DNA of 64,000 nucleotides from assembly GCF_000725345.1 (NCBI RefSeq), contig NZ_CP008852.1, positions 4,084,001-4,148,000 of the forward strand, written 5' to 3'. This DNA is from Pelosinus sp. UFO1 (GTDB lineage Bacteria; Bacillota; Negativicutes; DSM-13327). Of the stretch, positions 24,851-34,690 are shown piece after piece. The stretch's first letter is position 1, and each line of letters opens with the position of its first letter. Under the pieces are notes generated by a model, which saw nothing but the letters and a program-made list of their open reading frames with translations, ran no database searches and was not told the DNA's origin. The position numbers were made by a program, and so were the translations under genes.

Positions 24851-26800
24851 TTAACTACTAGTAAGTGATGACAAGGCTGAGAGTTGCGAATTCATGGTAC
24901 TAATATAGGTTTCTAACGTAGTGTATTTGTCATAAAGGGTGTCTTCCAAATCATCTAGACGATCTTCCTCGTCATCAATTTCCTCTTGATACTTATCAAT
25001 CAGTGTAGTCAGAGTGTTATCCGTATCAGTAGCATCGTCCTCAGTACCAGCTTTTTCTAATAATGTTCCTTTATTTCCAGAACTATCACGGGTGGTTGAA
25101 ATATACTTTTGCATGGTATCGTAAAAACGGTAGGAAATACCTTCCTCCTCGTACCTAGTACTCAATGCACTTGATGACAAACTCCGCACCGTTGAATTAT
25201 TCGGATAGGTAGATGACTTCTGGGTAAAAAGATTCATAACTGCTTCTGGATCACTTGCGATGGCTGCCGTCAGTGTATCTTCATCGATATATAGTGCACC
25301 ATCCTCGTCATAGGTACCACTGCTTATACCGATGCTAGAAAGACTGATTGTCGAACCAGAAACTGAATCAATCAAAGATGTTCGTAAATCACTTAATAAA
25401 GCTTCCAAAGTGGAATCACTTTCCAATAGGCCTACTTTTGCTTTGGTTTCCCAGGCGGTAATCTCGTCATCCGTCATTTCTTCTTTTTCATCGTCCGTGA
25501 GTGGTGGGTAATCTGAATCCGCATTTTCATCGATCGCAGTATTAATGGTATCAATTAGCGTATTATAATCGTCCACGAAAGCGCTAATCAAATCATACAC
25601 ACCATCAGTATCTTGCGTTACAGTTACCGTAGCCTCCTCAGTCGTTTCTGCATTCAGAGTATAAGTTACTCCATCAAGAGTAATGGTGTTAGAGCTACGG
25701 GTCAAAGCCTGATCATCTATCGTTACCTTGGCATCGACACCGGCAGTAGCAGTAGTCAGCAGCAATGTTGCAAAGTTGCTCGTACTCGAGTCGGTGTCGG
25801 TCACTGTCAACGTATTGCCAGCACCTGTATCATCGGCCGTCATCACGAGCTTACCGGTAATTGTATCATAGGTCATTGTAACCCCAAGGTCAGCCGAGTT
25901 GATTTCGGACATCATCGTAGCGAGAGTCACAGTACTTGCAAAGCTTTTTGTAGTGCCGTTGATCGTCAATGAGACTCCGGAAGTGCCAAATGTCGACGCT
26001 GTAGACGAACTTAACTGCTCGGCAATTGTCGCTAACGTATCGGAGGTGTCTAAGCGGTTAGAGAGTATTGCACCCGTGCCAAAACCCAGTTCGCTTAAGC
26101 CCGCATTATCTGCTGTACCATCACTATTGGCATCGGTGGCGCTAACAGTAATCGCCTGTACACCACTATTTGTGGCTGAGGTGATCTCTAGATATCCAGA
26201 GGAGTTTGTACTGACAGTAACTTTACCCGAACCAACTGCAGTATCGATCGCCGTTTGCAGCGCAGTGATCGCAGCGGTACCGGTGGTACCATTCACATTA
26301 TCAAGATCGACTGTATAATCTGTACCATCCAGGGTCATGACAAAGCTTTCATCGGTGAGGCTCGTATAATCCGCTACCGCTGAACCTTGCACCTCTTTGG
26401 AAACGCTAGCGCTACTTGTGAGCGTGGCTGCCGTGGCTAGTTGAGTTACTGTTACGGTATGACTCCTTGCACTGGCTGTACTGGCAGCAGTCACCGAAAC
26501 TGCACTATCGCTACTAGTGGAAGCGTATTGTAAAAAATTACTTGCTTTCATGATGCTACTGGACGAGGTTGTACTGAAATACTCACTGGAAAAATCTTGA
26601 ACATCAGTGATAATGTCACGGTATGCTGTCTGTTTCCATTCAGCCGTTTGTAACTTTTGTTGCAATTTATTTAGCTTCTTTGCTTTCTCGGCAGTTACCA
26701 GTTGTTCAACGATGCCATCTACATCAATCCCGGAAGACAAGCCCGTAATCCGAGTTGTTCCATTGACTGTGCTGGTTGTTATACTACTACTACTAGACAT
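24851..26800 (-). CDS. fliD: FliD, filament cap protein
   Basis: 649 aa. The N-terminus shows the FliD_N pattern (ITGLSSGIDVDGIVEQLVTAEKAKKLNKLQQKLQTAEWKQ in part: GLSSGIDVD then LQQKLQTAEWKQTAYRD) and the C-terminus the coiled FliD_C pattern (EDRLDDLEDTLYDKYTTLETYISTMNSQL). The middle is a Thr/Ser/Ala-rich region of exposed domains with VKVGLLESDSTLEALLSDLR. It caps the growing filament and folds flagellin. GGGAGGTGGAGTAA precedes the ATG. Longer than the usual 450-500 aa because of the enlarged middle. Confidence 0.93.
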   Translation of the reverse strand: MSSSSSITTSTVNGTTRITGLSSGIDVDGIVEQLVTAEKAKKLNKLQQKLQTAEWKQTAYRDIITDVQDFSSEYFSTTSSSSIMKASNFLQYASTSSDSAVSVTAASTASARSHTVTVTQLATAATLTSSASVSKEVQGSAVADYTSLTDESFVMTLDGTDYTVDLDNVNGTTGTAAITALQTAIDTAVGSGKVTVSTNSSGYLEITSATNSGVQAITVSATDANSDGTADNAGLSELGFGTGAILSNRLDTSDTLATIAEQLSSSTASTFGTSGVSLTINGTTKSFASTVTLATMMSEINSADLGVTMTYDTITGKLVMTADDTGAGNTLTVTDTDSSTSNFATLLLTTATAGVDAKVTIDDQALTRSSNTITLDGVTYTLNAETTEEATVTVTQDTDGVYDLISAFVDDYNTLIDTINTAIDENADSDYPPLTDDEKEEMTDDEITAWETKAKVGLLESDSTLEALLSDLRTSLIDSVSGSTISLSSIGISSGTYDEDGALYIDEDTLTAAIASDPEAVMNLFTQKSSTYPNNSTVRSLSSSALSTRYEEEGISYRFYDTMQKYISTTRDSSGNKGTLLEKAGTEDDATDTDNTLTTLIDKYQEEIDDEEDRLDDLEDTLYDKYTTLETYISTMNSQLSALSSLTSS

Positions 26801-26822
26801 TTACTCCACCTCCCTATCAGAA

Positions 26823-28178
26823 TTATGCAATATAATCGATCAGCGACTTGGAGATTACTTTAGCCCCAACTGCCAGAGCCGCTTCATAAGTATACTCGGC
26901 ACTCGTTAATTCCGTAGCTGCTGAGGCCGTATCTATATCCTCATTGTCACTCATAAAAGTACTATATGCTGTATAGGCATCACCTAGGCTACTAGTTACA
27001 GTTGTCACAGTGTCCATACTAGCTCCCAAGGCAGCTTGTGCAACCGTCACCTTGCTAAGATCCGTACTGAACTCGTCAATTAAATCGGTTAAATCTAAAG
27101 AATTGGTAGTAACTGTCACGTTACCTGACGAGTCTAGACTAGCCGTTTTATAACTGGTATCCCCATCTAGTGCCAGAAGTAGTTTAGCAATGGTATTAAA
27201 TAGATTGCTGGTACCTTCTCCTGTAACATCCTGCCCCTCAATATTGACAGTCACTTCGCTATTAAAGCCAATATTGTAGTTAATGTCCTGGTCTGTATTG
27301 GCAGCAGCAGCAGCTAACGCATCCGAAGTAGTTTTAGCAGCGGTAGCCGCATCAGCTAACGTAGTATTCGTGGGATCCGCATCTGCAGCAGTCTTCGCAG
27401 TGGTATAAGCAGTCAGAGCAGCCGCAACGGCATCCGTTAAATTAGTAGAACCCCCATAAGTGGTAACAGCCGCAGCTAATGTATCAGAAGTACTCTGCGC
27501 AGCGGCAGCTTTAGCAGCTAACGTAACATTCGTGGGATCAGCAGCAGCTGCTGAAGCAGCAGTATTAGAAGCAGCTAGAGCAGTCGCCGCAGCGGAAGTT
27601 AAAGAATTATAGGCATCGCTAGCGTTGGCAGTATAGTAGGAAATGATATCCGCATCATCGATATCCGCTGACACCACGCCACCAAGGCTTAAGTAATCAC
27701 CTTTAAACGTCACGGTATCGCCAATATCTGTGGACACTACCTCATAGGGTGCTTCGTTCGTGCTATACCCGCCAAAAATATAACTTCCATTATACGTAGT
27801 ATTCATAAGTGAAATAGCCGATTCCAGTCCTTCCTCGACTGACGCCTTGATACTTGTTAGATCAGCATCACTAATCGTGTCACTAGACGCCTGCGTGGTT
27901 AATGTCTTAAGCGTTGTGACGAGGTCGCTCAAATCGCTTAACGCATCATCCGTCGCCGTCTGCCAGGCATCGGCGGATTCCGCATTATCTTGGTATTGTT
28001 TTATCTGGGAAACATAGCTGCGGTATGTTACCGCTCGTGCCGCCACTACTGGATCATCAGAAGCTATCTGAATTTTTTGATTGGACGATACAGCTGCATT
28101 CGCATCAGCCAGTCGATTTGCAGCCTTATTAATATTCCGCAGCGTATTTGCTGCTACCATCCCATTGGTTATGCGCAC
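26823..28178 (-). CDS. flgL: FlgL, hook-filament junction protein
   Basis: 451 aa; GTG start behind AAGGAGG. Flagellin-like ends: MRITNGMVAANTLRNINKAA and, at the C-terminus, ELTSAEYTYEAALAVGAKV. Typical FlgL is about 300 aa; the extra length is an Ala/Thr-rich insert at residues about 195-305 composed of two related units, each with ADPTNxTLA followed by a TSDxLAAA block. The insert probably protrudes from the junction. Sits between fliD and flgK. Confidence 0.93.
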   Translation of the reverse strand: MRITNGMVAANTLRNINKAANRLADANAAVSSNQKIQIASDDPVVAARAVTYRSYVSQIKQYQDNAESADAWQTATDDALSDLSDLVTTLKTLTTQASSDTISDADLTSIKASVEEGLESAISLMNTTYNGSYIFGGYSTNEAPYEVVSTDIGDTVTFKGDYLSLGGVVSADIDDADIISYYTANASDAYNSLTSAAATALAASNTAASAAAADPTNVTLAAKAAAAQSTSDTLAAAVTTYGGSTNLTDAVAAALTAYTTAKTAADADPTNTTLADAATAAKTTSDALAAAAANTDQDINYNIGFNSEVTVNIEGQDVTGEGTSNLFNTIAKLLLALDGDTSYKTASLDSSGNVTVTTNSLDLTDLIDEFSTDLSKVTVAQAALGASMDTVTTVTSSLGDAYTAYSTFMSDNEDIDTASAATELTSAEYTYEAALAVGAKVISKSLIDYIA

Positions 28179-28194
28179 AAAGAAAACCTCCTTC

Positions 28195-29706
28195 TTAATC
28201 GTCTACCATGTTGAGGGTAGTTTCATAGATTTCATTCCAAGTACTAGTCACCGAAGCCGATGCAGCATACGCCGATTCGTAAATAGTCAAATTTACCGTT
28301 TCCTCGTCACTTGAAACTCCGGACACAGAAGACCGGCTAGTATCGATATAGGTTGCGATAGCGTCCTTACGGTTATATGAAACTTGTGCATAGGAACTAT
28401 CTGTAGCAACAGTGGCAATGATCGTACTATATAAATCATCAACGGTAGCGTTACCGGAAATAGCGACACTGCTGCATATGCTAATAATGTCATCCAGATT
28501 TTCAGTATTGCTTTCCTCACCATCGCTTGAGGCAGTTGCAATCTTATTCGTATCTTCTTGAATATCTTTTGATACTGATATATTCGCTGCAGTAATATTC
28601 TGATATACCGCCTCTGTATCAGTACCACTAGCCATTAGTTCTTCCGACGATAGGTCATCATAAGAAAAGAAACGAATTCCAGTCGTCTCAGCTTCGTCGA
28701 TACCTACCCCGTCAGCGTGACCACTATAGGTGGTAGTACCAGACGTAACCCCTTCATTGAAGGCCTCGGCATAGGTCCGGGCAAAATCATCTAACTGACT
28801 GAGGTAGTAGGGTATCCCTTTACTATCTGAGCTATTACCGTCCCGAACCTCAAGGTAACCGTTCAATGCACCAGAATCACCGGAATCGAAATCTTCACCA
28901 GAATCTGCCCAGCGTATGCCATACATGCCATACTGGTCACTAGTCGTATCGGTGACGGTATAACATTCCAGTTCTTTCGCATTATTCCCCTTTACTAAGG
29001 TAGTCCCCTCAACAGAAATTGTGAGGCTGCCATCATCAGCTTTGGTGACATCGCACCCAACCAACCCGGACAGTTCATCTACCAGCAATCCTCGCTGATC
29101 TTCTAGCTCATTGGTAGAAGCACCTGAGGCCGTAGCCAGGGTAATCTGCTTGTTCAAAGCGGCAATCTGGGTTGCGTAAGAGTTGATTTGATCTACTGTT
29201 GTCTTTACATCGCTGTTGATATCACTACGTAGTTGAGTCAATTGAGAAGAGGCATCATTTAAGGTTGAACAAACGCTCTCCGCTGCTTCCAGCACCACAG
29301 CCCTAGCTGATGTACTGGTCGGGTCGGTAGCCAGGCTGTCTAAGGCTGTGTTGAAAGTATCTAGCGCTGTACTGATATAACTAGTATCCGTACTACCTAA
29401 AATAGTCTCTGCTTGTTCCAAGTAAGTAGATTTGGCCTCCCATAAGCTTGCTGCACTATTTTCCTGCCAATACTTTTGGTCAAGGCGAAAACTTCGCACG
29501 CTATCTACAGAAGTAACCTCTACCCCATTTCCAACTAAACTGCTACTATAGACTGCAGCCGGTCCAATGGATGTCTGGTTCACCACTTGCCGTGAATAAC
29601 CCGTTGTATCTATATTGCTCATATTATTCGTGGTCACTGTCATTCCAACCTGAGCGGCATTTAACCCGCTACTCGCAATACTAAGTCCCACAAAAGTTGA
29701 AGCCAT
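28195..29706 (-). CDS. flgK: FlgK, hook-filament junction protein (copy 1)
   Basis: 503 aa, GGGGGGAGTAAA before the ATG. Conserved rod-like N-terminus (STFVGLSIASSGLNAAQVG, NNMSNIDTTGYSRQVVNQT) and C-terminus (VNLTIYESAYAASASVTST). The NxxNxxTxGYSRQ motif is fully conserved, so this is the canonical copy. It lies just downstream of a second, diverged FlgK gene, 30 bp away. Confidence 0.93.
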   Translation of the reverse strand: MASTFVGLSIASSGLNAAQVGMTVTTNNMSNIDTTGYSRQVVNQTSIGPAAVYSSSLVGNGVEVTSVDSVRSFRLDQKYWQENSAASLWEAKSTYLEQAETILGSTDTSYISTALDTFNTALDSLATDPTSTSARAVVLEAAESVCSTLNDASSQLTQLRSDINSDVKTTVDQINSYATQIAALNKQITLATASGASTNELEDQRGLLVDELSGLVGCDVTKADDGSLTISVEGTTLVKGNNAKELECYTVTDTTSDQYGMYGIRWADSGEDFDSGDSGALNGYLEVRDGNSSDSKGIPYYLSQLDDFARTYAEAFNEGVTSGTTTYSGHADGVGIDEAETTGIRFFSYDDLSSEELMASGTDTEAVYQNITAANISVSKDIQEDTNKIATASSDGEESNTENLDDIISICSSVAISGNATVDDLYSTIIATVATDSSYAQVSYNRKDAIATYIDTSRSSVSGVSSDEETVNLTIYESAYAASASVTSTWNEIYETTLNMVDD

Positions 29707-29736
29707 TTTACTCCCCCCTTATTTTAGCCCGAATCC

Positions 29737-31230
29737 TTAATCAAGCTCGTCAATCAAATCACCAATCAAGCCATCAATCGTACTCATAACTTTAGCACTG
29801 GCAGCGTAGGCAGTTTGAAACTTGATCATGTTTGACATTTCCTCATCGATCGAAATGCTCGAAACCGACTGCCTCTGGTTGTCTAGCTGCGTGACCACAG
29901 CTGCTTGGTTTTCATAATTGGTTGCCGCGGTATCACCAGCAGTCCCGATCCAAGAAGTTACCGCTTTATAAAAGTCTGTAATATCAAGAGACAAATCGTC
30001 ACTCTTGTAAAAAGTCGTATCGCTATCAAGATCGCAAATCTTATCAGCAATCGTATTGTCACCGTCTGCATCACTGGAAGAGGTAACCACCTTATCCGAA
30101 TCATCTATTAGTTCCGGATTAACCTGTATATTGGTAATACTCAACGGCTGGCTGTCATCTATGGCCGTAAAAAAGTCAAGACCAGCGTCCCCATTGAGAT
30201 CGACGCCGGAAGTGCTCAACGAATTAATCTCAATTGCAAGTGTTGTAATCAAGACATTTAAAGCTTGCCTCATGGTACTGATGGAACTAGTTGCATCTGT
30301 GGTAAAGTCATATGGAATATCGCTGGCGTCAAGGGTTTCATAACCGGTTTGATCCGCATCTTCCATATAAGCCGCAATGCTCCCACTACTAATCTGAGCT
30401 GTACTACCCGAATCAACCCACTTCACACTCAAGGGATCATCCGTTGTCCCAGTACCTTCGACAACCAGCGCATGCGTAGTATCACCATTCACCAATGTCG
30501 AGCCACAAATAGTAACTTTTAGCGTCCCATTGGATTCGGTAACACTAATGTTGGCCAAAGCGGACATCTCGTCCAGCAAAACGTCACGCTGATCCCGCAG
30601 GTAGCTGGCCTCGCCGCCACCTGCCTCTGCCTGAGTAATTTGCTTATTCAAGTCGGCAACTTGCTCAGCCAGGTCATTGAGACTGTCCACGCCATCTTCA
30701 ACCCCAGTCACAGCATCTGCCTGCAGCTGCTGCAATTGGTCATCGATATCGGTCAGCATTTCGACCAAGTCAGCACCGGCTGCGGTAACCGCTTCACGGG
30801 TACTTTCGGTACTCGCATCCGTCGACAATGTTTCCCATGAATCGAAAAAGTCGGTTATCGCCTCCTGAACACCAGAAGTCGTAGTCGAAGTAGTATCTGT
30901 AGTCGTGCTAGTATCGAATTCGCTTAATATCTCGTCCATATATTCCAAATTTCCGCTTTTTACTGAGTAATAAGTGGAATCCGCATTCTGTGTCCGATAA
31001 CTTCTGTCAAGGAATATATCACGAGATCGCGTGATGGATGCCACGCTAACACCATTATTTGTAGATGTCCCACTCGACTGAACGGTACTTTCTGCAACAC
31101 TAGTCACTTGCACTTTTGAAGCTCCCGTGGTATCCACATTCGCAATATTCGTGCTTGTTGCTGTAAGGGCGGCCTGATTCACATACATTCCTGAATAAGC
31201 GACGCTGTAGGTGCCGAAAGTCGACGCCAT
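29737..31230 (-). CDS. flgK: FlgK-like hook-filament junction protein (copy 2, diverged)
   Basis: 497 aa from ATG 31230, which has GGAGGTGAGCGT before it; the frame extends 15 codons upstream without need. It starts STFGTYSVAYSGMYVNQAAL and ends DEEMSNMIKFQTAYAASAKVMST, aligning with copy 1 at both ends. The motif is altered to NIANVDTTGASKVQ, losing the usual YSRQ. Middle region is Asp/Thr/Ser-rich. It may replace FlgK in a mixed junction or make a second one; both copies lack Cys-rich oddities or frameshifts. Confidence 0.88.
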   Translation of the reverse strand: MASTFGTYSVAYSGMYVNQAALTATSTNIANVDTTGASKVQVTSVAESTVQSSGTSTNNGVSVASITRSRDIFLDRSYRTQNADSTYYSVKSGNLEYMDEILSEFDTSTTTDTTSTTTSGVQEAITDFFDSWETLSTDASTESTREAVTAAGADLVEMLTDIDDQLQQLQADAVTGVEDGVDSLNDLAEQVADLNKQITQAEAGGGEASYLRDQRDVLLDEMSALANISVTESNGTLKVTICGSTLVNGDTTHALVVEGTGTTDDPLSVKWVDSGSTAQISSGSIAAYMEDADQTGYETLDASDIPYDFTTDATSSISTMRQALNVLITTLAIEINSLSTSGVDLNGDAGLDFFTAIDDSQPLSITNIQVNPELIDDSDKVVTSSSDADGDNTIADKICDLDSDTTFYKSDDLSLDITDFYKAVTSWIGTAGDTAATNYENQAAVVTQLDNQRQSVSSISIDEEMSNMIKFQTAYAASAKVMSTIDGLIGDLIDELD

Positions 31231-31287
31231 ACGCTCACCTCCATTTATAAGATGCAACTCGTTCGATAGTAACATTAAGTTGCGTTA

Positions 31288-32913
31288 TTAATTTTTCATG
31301 GCCATGAGAGCCTGCAGCATATCATCAGCAGTAGAAACGACTTTAGAGTTAGCCTGATAAGCCCGTTGAGCGATCATCATCGCACTGAATTGCGCCGACA
31401 AATCCACGTTAGACAACTCCAACGCGTAAGATGTCATCGTACCTGTGCCGTTTGTACCGGCTACAACAGTTTTATAATCACCAGAACTGGAACTCGTGGT
31501 ATAGAGATTGTCACCAGTTTTTGTCAACCCACTCGCATTGTCAAAAACCGCCAATGCAATTTGTGCTATTGCTTGTGTTTGATTATTACTGTATGTACCT
31601 GTAATGATTCCATCAGAAGAAATACTATAACTCGACAGTGTTCCCGACGCATATCCATCGGCATCAGCGGTCAGAGTAGCGGAAGTGTTGCTCGTAGTCG
31701 TAATATTGGAAAAGTCCATCTCCACTGAAACTGCATCGGTGTTGGCAGCCGTAGATTTAACGGTAATTGCCGGAGTAGAATCAAAGGTTAAAGTGGTACC
31801 AGCGGCAACCGTGAATGTTGAGGTACCAGTTGTAACTGTCGTCGGTGCAGCTAGAGTAACTGTTCCCGACGAGGTTGTAAAAGTAGCTGAGCCATCTTTG
31901 GAAGTTGTGGTAGTGGTATTGCCGTCTGCATCTACCAACGTAATATCGTATTGGCCACTAGTAGTCGTGGAATCCGCCACAGTGACAGTATAACTACCTG
32001 CCGTCAGCCCCGTACTAACACTAATATTACTGTCACTATAGCCAGCAGTATTGGTAGCGGTATCGACTGTCGCTGTAAGCGGGGTGACTGAAGTCACCAT
32101 CTTACCATCTGCGTCAAAGGCAACATAGCCGCTAGAAGGACTTATCGTTGCATCTGTACCACTGGCTTCCCAGTACCAGCTAGTGGTTGAACCATCTGTC
32201 GCACACTTTTTCCAATTGAGCGTAACCTCGGTGGTATTGCCCTGTGCGTCCACAACATCGACTGATGTTGTGGCGTCCCAATCTGTAATCGCTGTGCTAC
32301 CGATGTCTTGTAGTGTAGCACCTGTCACCACATCAGATGTAGAGTCAAGGCTACTACCAGTACTAAAGGTGACAGAAGTTGTAGCCTCAGCAGCCATAAG
32401 CTTATTATTGCCGCTGTAAAGATTAATCGGTTCGACAGTGCTATTTGTATTGAAAACTTTGTTGCCATCTTCATCAAGAGTATACGATGTCTCCCACCCA
32501 CAAACTTCATAACCATTTATATTCAGATTCCCTGAGTCATCAACAGTCATATTACCAGCTCTAGAAAACTCATATTCACCGTCCGTACCTGTCGATACAA
32601 TAAAGTAACCATCACCAGTAAGAGCCACATCAGTTGCATTACTAGTCGCTGAAGTACTGCCTACGGTCATATCCGTATCCGTGCTGGCAATTTGGACACC
32701 CAGTCCAACTTGCTGGGCATTGGTGCCGCCAGTCGTTGCGGTAGAAGCAGTAGCAGAACTGATCGTCTGGCTCAACACATCACTGAAACTAACCGTCTGT
32801 GATTTATATGCTGTGGTGTTAACGTTGGCAATATTATTAGCAATTACATCGAGGGCAGTTTGCTCACTTTTAAGTCCCGATACCGCGGAACCTAATGCAA
32901 CCATCATAGCCAT
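31288..32913 (-). CDS. flgE: FlgE, flagellar hook protein
   Basis: 541 aa. The N-terminus has the rod/hook pattern (ALGSAVSGLKSEQTALDVIA, NNIANVNTTAYKSQTVSF) followed by GLGVQIASTDTDMT and ALTGDGYFIVS, and the C-terminus ELSNVDLSAQFSAMMIAQRAYQANSKVVST is diagnostic. The middle 250 residues are Thr/Ser/Asp-rich Ig-like hook domains. GGAGG is upstream of the ATG. It follows flgD in the operon. Confidence 0.95.
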   Translation of the reverse strand: MAMMVALGSAVSGLKSEQTALDVIANNIANVNTTAYKSQTVSFSDVLSQTISSATASTATTGGTNAQQVGLGVQIASTDTDMTVGSTSATSNATDVALTGDGYFIVSTGTDGEYEFSRAGNMTVDDSGNLNINGYEVCGWETSYTLDEDGNKVFNTNSTVEPINLYSGNNKLMAAEATTSVTFSTGSSLDSTSDVVTGATLQDIGSTAITDWDATTSVDVVDAQGNTTEVTLNWKKCATDGSTTSWYWEASGTDATISPSSGYVAFDADGKMVTSVTPLTATVDTATNTAGYSDSNISVSTGLTAGSYTVTVADSTTTSGQYDITLVDADGNTTTTTSKDGSATFTTSSGTVTLAAPTTVTTGTSTFTVAAGTTLTFDSTPAITVKSTAANTDAVSVEMDFSNITTTSNTSATLTADADGYASGTLSSYSISSDGIITGTYSNNQTQAIAQIALAVFDNASGLTKTGDNLYTTSSSSGDYKTVVAGTNGTGTMTSYALELSNVDLSAQFSAMMIAQRAYQANSKVVSTADDMLQALMAMKN

Positions 32914-33035
32914 AAGAAAAAAACCTCCAAATTATTATTTTATCTCTCATACCATTTCATCTCTCATTCAGAAATAGTGATTAACCTCCCTGATTGGGTC
33001 CGGTTAAAAGCAACAATTTATTTATTATTTTTATG

Positions 33036-33479
33036 CTACGTCGAAGACGTAGTAGTGGACGTAGTACTAGAATCTGCCACCTTGGTAATGGCAGAAAGAT
33101 CTACCGTTGTACCCCCAACGTTGACATAGGTATTGCTGCCAGAAATGGTTACTGACTGCACAGTACCTGTGCCCGTCACTGCATTGCCAGATGTGTCGGT
33201 AGTAGAATAGGTCGCTGTCTTGCCAATCATACTAAATGCTGTAGAATTATTTAGAGAACTGTTCATCGTTGACAATGCCGACAATGAGCTGATTTGGGCC
33301 AGCTGGGTTACGTACTCAGTACCGCTAACTGGATCGTCTGGATCCTGGTATTTCAGTTCTGTGGCCAATAGTTGCACGAATTCGTCGAAATCCAAACTAA
33401 CGGTTTCTGCTATGCTAGAGCTAGTTGTAGCCGTCGATGTACTAGATGTGCTAGATGTGACGGATGATGTTGTACTCAT
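33036..33479 (-). CDS. flgD: FlgD, hook assembly scaffold
   Basis: 147 aa, short for FlgD. After a 30-residue Ser/Thr tract, the conserved block VSLDFDEFVQLLATELKYQDPDDPVSGTEYVTQLAQISSL (quoted in part: LLATELKYQDPDDP and QLAQISSLSAL) is present, and a C-terminal half (SMIGKTATYSTTDTSG) resembles the tudor-like part. The usual Fn3-like domain seems reduced or absent. First gene of the operon, behind a sigma-28-type promoter, with TGGAGG before the ATG. Confidence 0.92.
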   Translation of the reverse strand: MSTTSSVTSSTSSTSTATTSSSIAETVSLDFDEFVQLLATELKYQDPDDPVSGTEYVTQLAQISSLSALSTMNSSLNNSTAFSMIGKTATYSTTDTSGNAVTGTGTVQSVTISGSNTYVNVGGTTVDLSAITKVADSSTTSTTTSST

Positions 33480-33522
33480 TTATTTTTCCTCCATTTTTGT
33501 CGAATAATATTTTCTATTACCA

Positions 33523-33549
33523 GTATCGCAGGCATATATTTAGTTTTTA
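33523..33549 (-). promoter_or_regulatory. Sigma-28 (SigD/FliA) type promoter of the flgD operon
   Basis: On the minus strand TAAA (33549-33546), exactly 15 bp, then TGCGATAC (33530-33523), against the consensus TAAA-N15-GCCGATAA. The leader to the FlgD ATG would be about 37 bases. Confidence 0.75.
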
Positions 33550-33626
33550 TTTAGAAAAGTCAAATCTCAAAAAAATGTTTATTGGTAAAAAAGGATAGCT
33601 ACTAAACCCTATTTTCCCTATAGATA

Positions 33627-33666
33627 AGGGGCTGTGGTAACTCGTTTATGAGTTACCACAGCCCCT
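33627..33666. terminator. Strong stem-loop downstream of the DUF2238-like gene
   Basis: 17-bp perfect stem (AGGGGCTGTGGTAACTC and complement) with a 6-base loop. T-runs are poor on both strands, so it may be a weak terminator or an mRNA 3-prime protector. Confidence 0.65.
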
Positions 33667-33735
33667 GCTGTTTGTTACTTATATACTATTTAGCTTACTT
33701 CAATGCCCTAAATGATGATATTTAGTTATCGCAAA

Positions 33736-34308
33736 TCAGAAATTCAAATTAATAAAGGTTTTATAGGTCGCATGAACTGCGGCAATAGTTGCTCCAATCA
33801 GATCGCCAATCATATCTAGATCCGTATCTAGCAAACTAGGTTGGCTAGGTAAGGGTGGATGGGAAATAGTATCCGTCAGAAATTCTAATATTTCATAAAA
33901 GGCTCCAATACTAAGCCCCAAACTTACTACCAAGATAAATTTAAAAGATCGAGTCAAAGGGTATTTTAGTAATTGTACAACTAAAATATAAGCAAATAAG
34001 GAAAACGAATAGGATCCAAAAACATGCAAAATTTTATCAAAAACTACAGATGTAGCATACAGGTTCAAATAATATCCCCCAAAACCGTCGCATAAAAGTG
34101 AAATCACTACTACTACTCTAACATAATGATTCATATATAATCCATATCGAGCTTCTAAAAATGTATATAAGAGCCAAAGACTAGCCGTCACCAGTATGCT
34201 TCGTATATAGTCAAAATGTCCTTGGCCAGCTAAACCAATAATAAGTAGGATTTGACTCGCGATAAAAAATATGGTTATTTTAAGAATTGTCGAATTGTGA
34301 TTCGTCAT
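33736..34308 (-). CDS. DUF2238/YjdF-like membrane protein
   Basis: 190 aa with five or six membrane segments. The motifs DGFGGYYLNLY, FDKILHVFGSYSFSLFAYIL, SIGAFYEILEFLTD and LLDTDLDMIGDLIGA are those of the DUF2238 family (E. coli YjdF type): a conserved D-K-x-x-H helix, an E-x-x-E/F-x-x-D helix and a final T-x-x-D-x-x-x-D helix. Polar residues buried in membrane suggest transport or catalysis, but the family has no established function. Starts just after AGGAGG; separate from the flagellar operon. Confidence 0.8.
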   Translation of the reverse strand: MTNHNSTILKITIFFIASQILLIIGLAGQGHFDYIRSILVTASLWLLYTFLEARYGLYMNHYVRVVVVISLLCDGFGGYYLNLYATSVVFDKILHVFGSYSFSLFAYILVVQLLKYPLTRSFKFILVVSLGLSIGAFYEILEFLTDTISHPPLPSQPSLLDTDLDMIGDLIGATIAAVHATYKTFINLNF

Positions 34309-34690
34309 GAGACCTCCTGGCTATCATATATGTTCTATAAGAATTGGTGTCCGCCCCCTCTCGCTCCCACCCCAGCAAAATGTTGCCATTCCATAGGAAC
34401 CACAAAGATGCAATAACAAACCTTATCATTCTTTCACCCTTCTGTGTCTTCTATTTATTATTTTGCACCACAATCACAAATATATAAGTAAAAAAAACCT
34501 TGCCAACATACACCTTGCAGATTCTATTTGATGTTTATCCCATGACAATCTGCTTAAAACTCTAATTCAAATCTTCTTTACGCTAGATCATCATTAGCTT
34601 CAAAAAAAGTTTTTACTCATTTGAAGTATTCAATACATACTACAAACGCTCTTTACTGCATATATGTAACTCTAAGGAGGTGTGAATAAT
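34309..34690. other. AT-rich divergent spacer
   Basis: Upstream regions of the DUF2238-like and amidase genes. One weak inverted pair GCAGATT/AATCTGC with a 22-bp gap is present near 34516-34552. No gene or clear promoter is seen. Confidence 0.5.

Noticed and set aside
25613-32977. Many plus-strand frames opposite fliD, flgL, flgK, flgE and flgD
   Set aside because: They are shadows caused by the Ala/Thr/Ser-rich codon use of the flagellar genes on the minus strand; none has a ribosome site or domain.
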